DNA of 6,356 bases from a bacterium. GTDB taxonomy: Bacteria; Patescibacteriota; Gracilibacteria; JAUYGZ01. A program made the translations under genes and the position numbers. The stretch lies in contig JAUYKR010000145.1 of the NCBI GenBank assembly GCA_030699855.1, positions 1 through 6,356 on the forward strand, in the 5' to 3' direction. Under the pieces are notes generated by a model that saw nothing but the letters and a program-made list of their open reading frames with translations, did not search any database and was not told where the DNA came from. Of the stretch, positions 4,780-6,356 are shown in pieces (the first letter of the stretch is position 1; the number at the start of each line of letters is the position of its first letter).

Positions 4780-5118
4780 ATGCCAGAAAGTCCCCCACCA
4801 TCACCGGCCCCCAAAGAGCGCTCGATCCTTCATCCCCGGTCAAGAGAGGCTCCTGGGCTCTATGTCGCTATCACCGCTCTATTGATATCAATAGGTACAG
4901 CAGTACAAGCTGTTAGAAATGGGGAACCGGCCCCCACCCTCCCTCCAATTCCGGTATCTCCCCCCACAGAACCACCTGTACCAAAACCAGAGGAAGCATC
5001 CGGAAAAAACACAGAGCTAAGCCAGAAAATAATTGAAGCTCTCAGAAGATCAGAAGCAGTACTTAAAAAAGCAGATGAGGTAGGGAAAAGAGTGGAAGAA
5101 TCATTGAGAAGTGAATAA
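4780..5118 (+). CDS. small membrane-anchored protein, proline-rich linker and helical tail
   Basis: A 112-residue protein I cannot assign to a family. Order: a short Pro/Ser-rich N-terminus (MPESPPPSPAPKER), one likely transmembrane helix at about 26-44 (GLYVAITALLISIGTAVQAV), a proline-rich linker at 49-70 (PPIPVSPPTEPPVPKP), then a charged amphipathic helix at 77-112 with repeated Leu/Ile/Val/Ala spacing (SQKIIEALRRSEAVLKKADE and on), plausibly a coiled coil. By the positive-inside rule the Arg/Lys-rich N-terminus is probably cytoplasmic, leaving linker and helix outside the membrane. An in-frame ATG at 4726 would add a hydrophobic MIILSLLRDLF stretch, but it overlaps the -10 box, so 4780 is preferred. 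Neither start has a Shine-Dalgarno. It precedes the cysteine-rich gene by 34 bp. Composition supports a real gene; function is unknown. Confidence 0.65.
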   Translation: MPESPPPSPAPKERSILHPRSREAPGLYVAITALLISIGTAVQAVRNGEPAPTLPPIPVSPPTEPPVPKPEEASGKNTELSQKIIEALRRSEAVLKKADEVGKRVEESLRSE

Positions 5119-5152
5119 CAACTCAAACTGCTCAGCTCAGTAATCCATATCC

Positions 5153-6356
5153 ATGACCTGCAAAAACTGTTCCAAAACCTTCGACGTCGGCGAGCGCGAG
5201 CGCGAATTTCTCCAGCGCATGGACTTGCCCTGCCCACCCTCGCATTGCCCACCCTGTCGTCGTCAAAGGCGACTGGCCTTCCGAAATGAGCGCCGGCTGT
5301 ACTATCGCCAGTGCGACGAGTCGGGCAAGAAGATGATTTCCCTTTATCCTCAGGAGGGAAAAAAGAAGATCACCACCTTCGATCAAAAGGTCTGGTGGGA
5401 CGAAACTCGCTGGGATCCGCTCAAGTATGGTCGCGATTTTGACTTCAATCGACCATTCTTTGAGCAATTCGCGGAACTGAAAAAGGGCGTACCGCGCCCC
5501 TCGCTGCACAACACCAACGAAGAAAATGCCCAGTATGGCAACCACTGCGTGGGGAATAAAGACTGCTACTTGAACGTGGGCAGCGACCTGTGCGAGAGCT
5601 GTTACTACACCTATTGGGCCATTCGCTGCCGTAACTGCCTGGACGTGAGCATCGCCTATGACTGCGAGCTCTGCTACGACTGCGTCGATATTCGTAACTG
5701 CTTTAATTGCTATCAGGTCGACAATTCAGAGATTATGATCGACTGCCAATATTCCTACAACTGCAAAAGCTGTGAAGATTGCTTTGGCTGCGTGGGTCTG
5801 CGCCACAAGCGCTATCACTTTTTGAACAAACAGTTGAGCAAGGAGGAATACGAGTATCGGATCAAATACATCCAGGAAAATCCCCAAGCCATGGATGAGT
5901 TTTTGAAGCGCTATGAGGAACTGAAGAAAACAGCCATTTATAGCGCCAACAAAAACATCCAAAGCGAAGAGGTGAGCGGCGACCGTCTGTTTCGCTGCCG
6001 ACAGTGTTCAAACAGTTTCGATCTGGAAAAATGCGATGGAGTGGATTATTCCAGTTTTGGCTTCGAAGGCGTCACCAGTCAAGACGTTGACTTCTTCGGC
6101 CGCAGCGAAATGCTCTACGAAAACTTCTCGGCTTTTGGCCAGTACAACTGCGTTTCCACCATCCTCTGCCATTACAGCCACGATGTGTTCTACAGCGAAT
6201 ACTGTATTTCCAGCCATCACCTGCTCGGCTGTATTTCTCTGCATCACAAGGATTATTGCATCCTCAACAAACAGTATTCGAAGGAAGAATACGAAAAACT
6301 CAGCCGAAAAATCATTCTTCACATGAAGCAAACCGGCGAGTGGGGAGAGTTCTTTC
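5153..6356 (+). CDS. cysteine-rich zinc-ribbon protein with 12-residue CxxC repeats, 3' end outside window
   Basis: An open frame of 401 codons from ATG 5153 to the window edge; a stop at 5141-5143 lies upstream in frame, so this is the first ATG. I recognise the type as a conserved uncharacterised family of Patescibacteria genomes, without a dependable name. Residues 1-40 form a zinc ribbon (C3xxC6 and C32xxC35). Then come a conserved linker (LAFRNERRLYYRQCD, KYGRDFDFNRPFFEQF), 16 cysteines in residues 132-213 mostly as CxxC pairs every 12 residues, and a closing stretch LGLRHK-like then LNKQLSKEEYE (224-234). After a charged helix and a second CxxC (C282, C285), a weaker Cys/His region ends in LNKQYSKEEYE (371-381). 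By analogy the repeats may build a solenoid or bind metals; no catalytic motif is seen. There is no signal peptide or membrane segment, hence probably cytoplasmic. No Shine-Dalgarno is visible. About 20-100 C-terminal residues may be missing. Confidence 0.85.
   Translation, partial: MTCKNCSKTFDVGEREREFLQRMDLPCPPSHCPPCRRQRRLAFRNERRLYYRQCDESGKKMISLYPQEGKKKITTFDQKVWWDETRWDPLKYGRDFDFNRPFFEQFAELKKGVPRPSLHNTNEENAQYGNHCVGNKDCYLNVGSDLCESCYYTYWAIRCRNCLDVSIAYDCELCYDCVDIRNCFNCYQVDNSEIMIDCQYSYNCKSCEDCFGCVGLRHKRYHFLNKQLSKEEYEYRIKYIQENPQAMDEFLKRYEELKKTAIYSANKNIQSEEVSGDRLFRCRQCSNSFDLEKCDGVDYSSFGFEGVTSQDVDFFGRSEMLYENFSAFGQYNCVSTILCHYSHDVFYSEYCISSHHLLGCISLHHKDYCILNKQYSKEEYEKLSRKIILHMKQTGEWGEFF

Noticed and set aside
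5132..6331. Several minus-strand reading frames opposite the cysteine-rich gene, and one plus-strand frame at 6036-6326
   Set aside because: They are shadows of the long plus-strand frame starting at 5153, whose cysteine pattern and duplicated motif mark it as the real gene.
1..6356. CRISPR array, transposase or phage genes
   Set aside because: I found no regularly spaced direct repeats, transposase motifs or phage structural genes on either strand.

Overview
The window looks like a piece of a Candidate Phyla Radiation (Patescibacteria, probably Parcubacteria-type) genome. This rests on gene content and repeats, since there is no rRNA or marker gene. The pointers are: a cysteine-rich zinc-ribbon protein and a winged-helix protein of kinds I recall mainly from such genomes, a TrmB-type regulator, a small GIY-YIG nuclease, and a 20-bp palindrome (CCTGCCTGCC/GGCAGGCAGG) that I recall as frequent there. 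The genetic code is standard: TGA ends the winged-helix gene, and I saw no in-frame TGA in the other genes. Base composition looks near 50% GC in genes, and the gaps at 3340-3400 and 4640-4780 are AT-richer.

Layout: (1) 1-194, minus: a GIY-YIG nuclease running off the left edge. (2) 195-399: a gap with a tRNA-like remnant, several perfect short palindromes and a possible promoter. (3) 400-2247, plus: a complete half-size ABC exporter (membrane domain plus ATPase). (4) 2248-2368: a convergent gap that forms a large imperfect inverted repeat around the 20-bp palindrome; its right arm reaches into the end of the next gene. (5) 2369-3274, minus: a winged-helix protein with a conserved-looking but unassigned C-terminal domain. 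(6) 3275-3660: a gene-free stretch with an AT-rich promoter-like part and an unusual run of five short hairpins. (7) 3661-4467, minus: a TrmB-family regulator. (8) 4468-4779: a divergent intergenic region with an inverted repeat, a nested stem-loop and the best promoter in the window (TTGACA-16-TTTAAT). (9) 4780-5118, plus: a small membrane-anchored protein with a proline-rich linker and a helical tail. (10) 5153-6356, plus: the cysteine-rich protein, running off the right edge.

How they may work together is mostly inference. The TrmB-type regulator is divergent from the small membrane protein and the cysteine-rich gene, which are 34 bp apart and probably share the 4700 promoter, so the regulator could control itself and that pair. 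The winged-helix gene and the ABC exporter converge and may share the inverted repeat as a terminator. No known defence, CRISPR, phage or transposase module is present. The most unusual features are the 12-residue CxxC periodicity of the cysteine-rich protein and the three palindrome- or hairpin-rich gaps.
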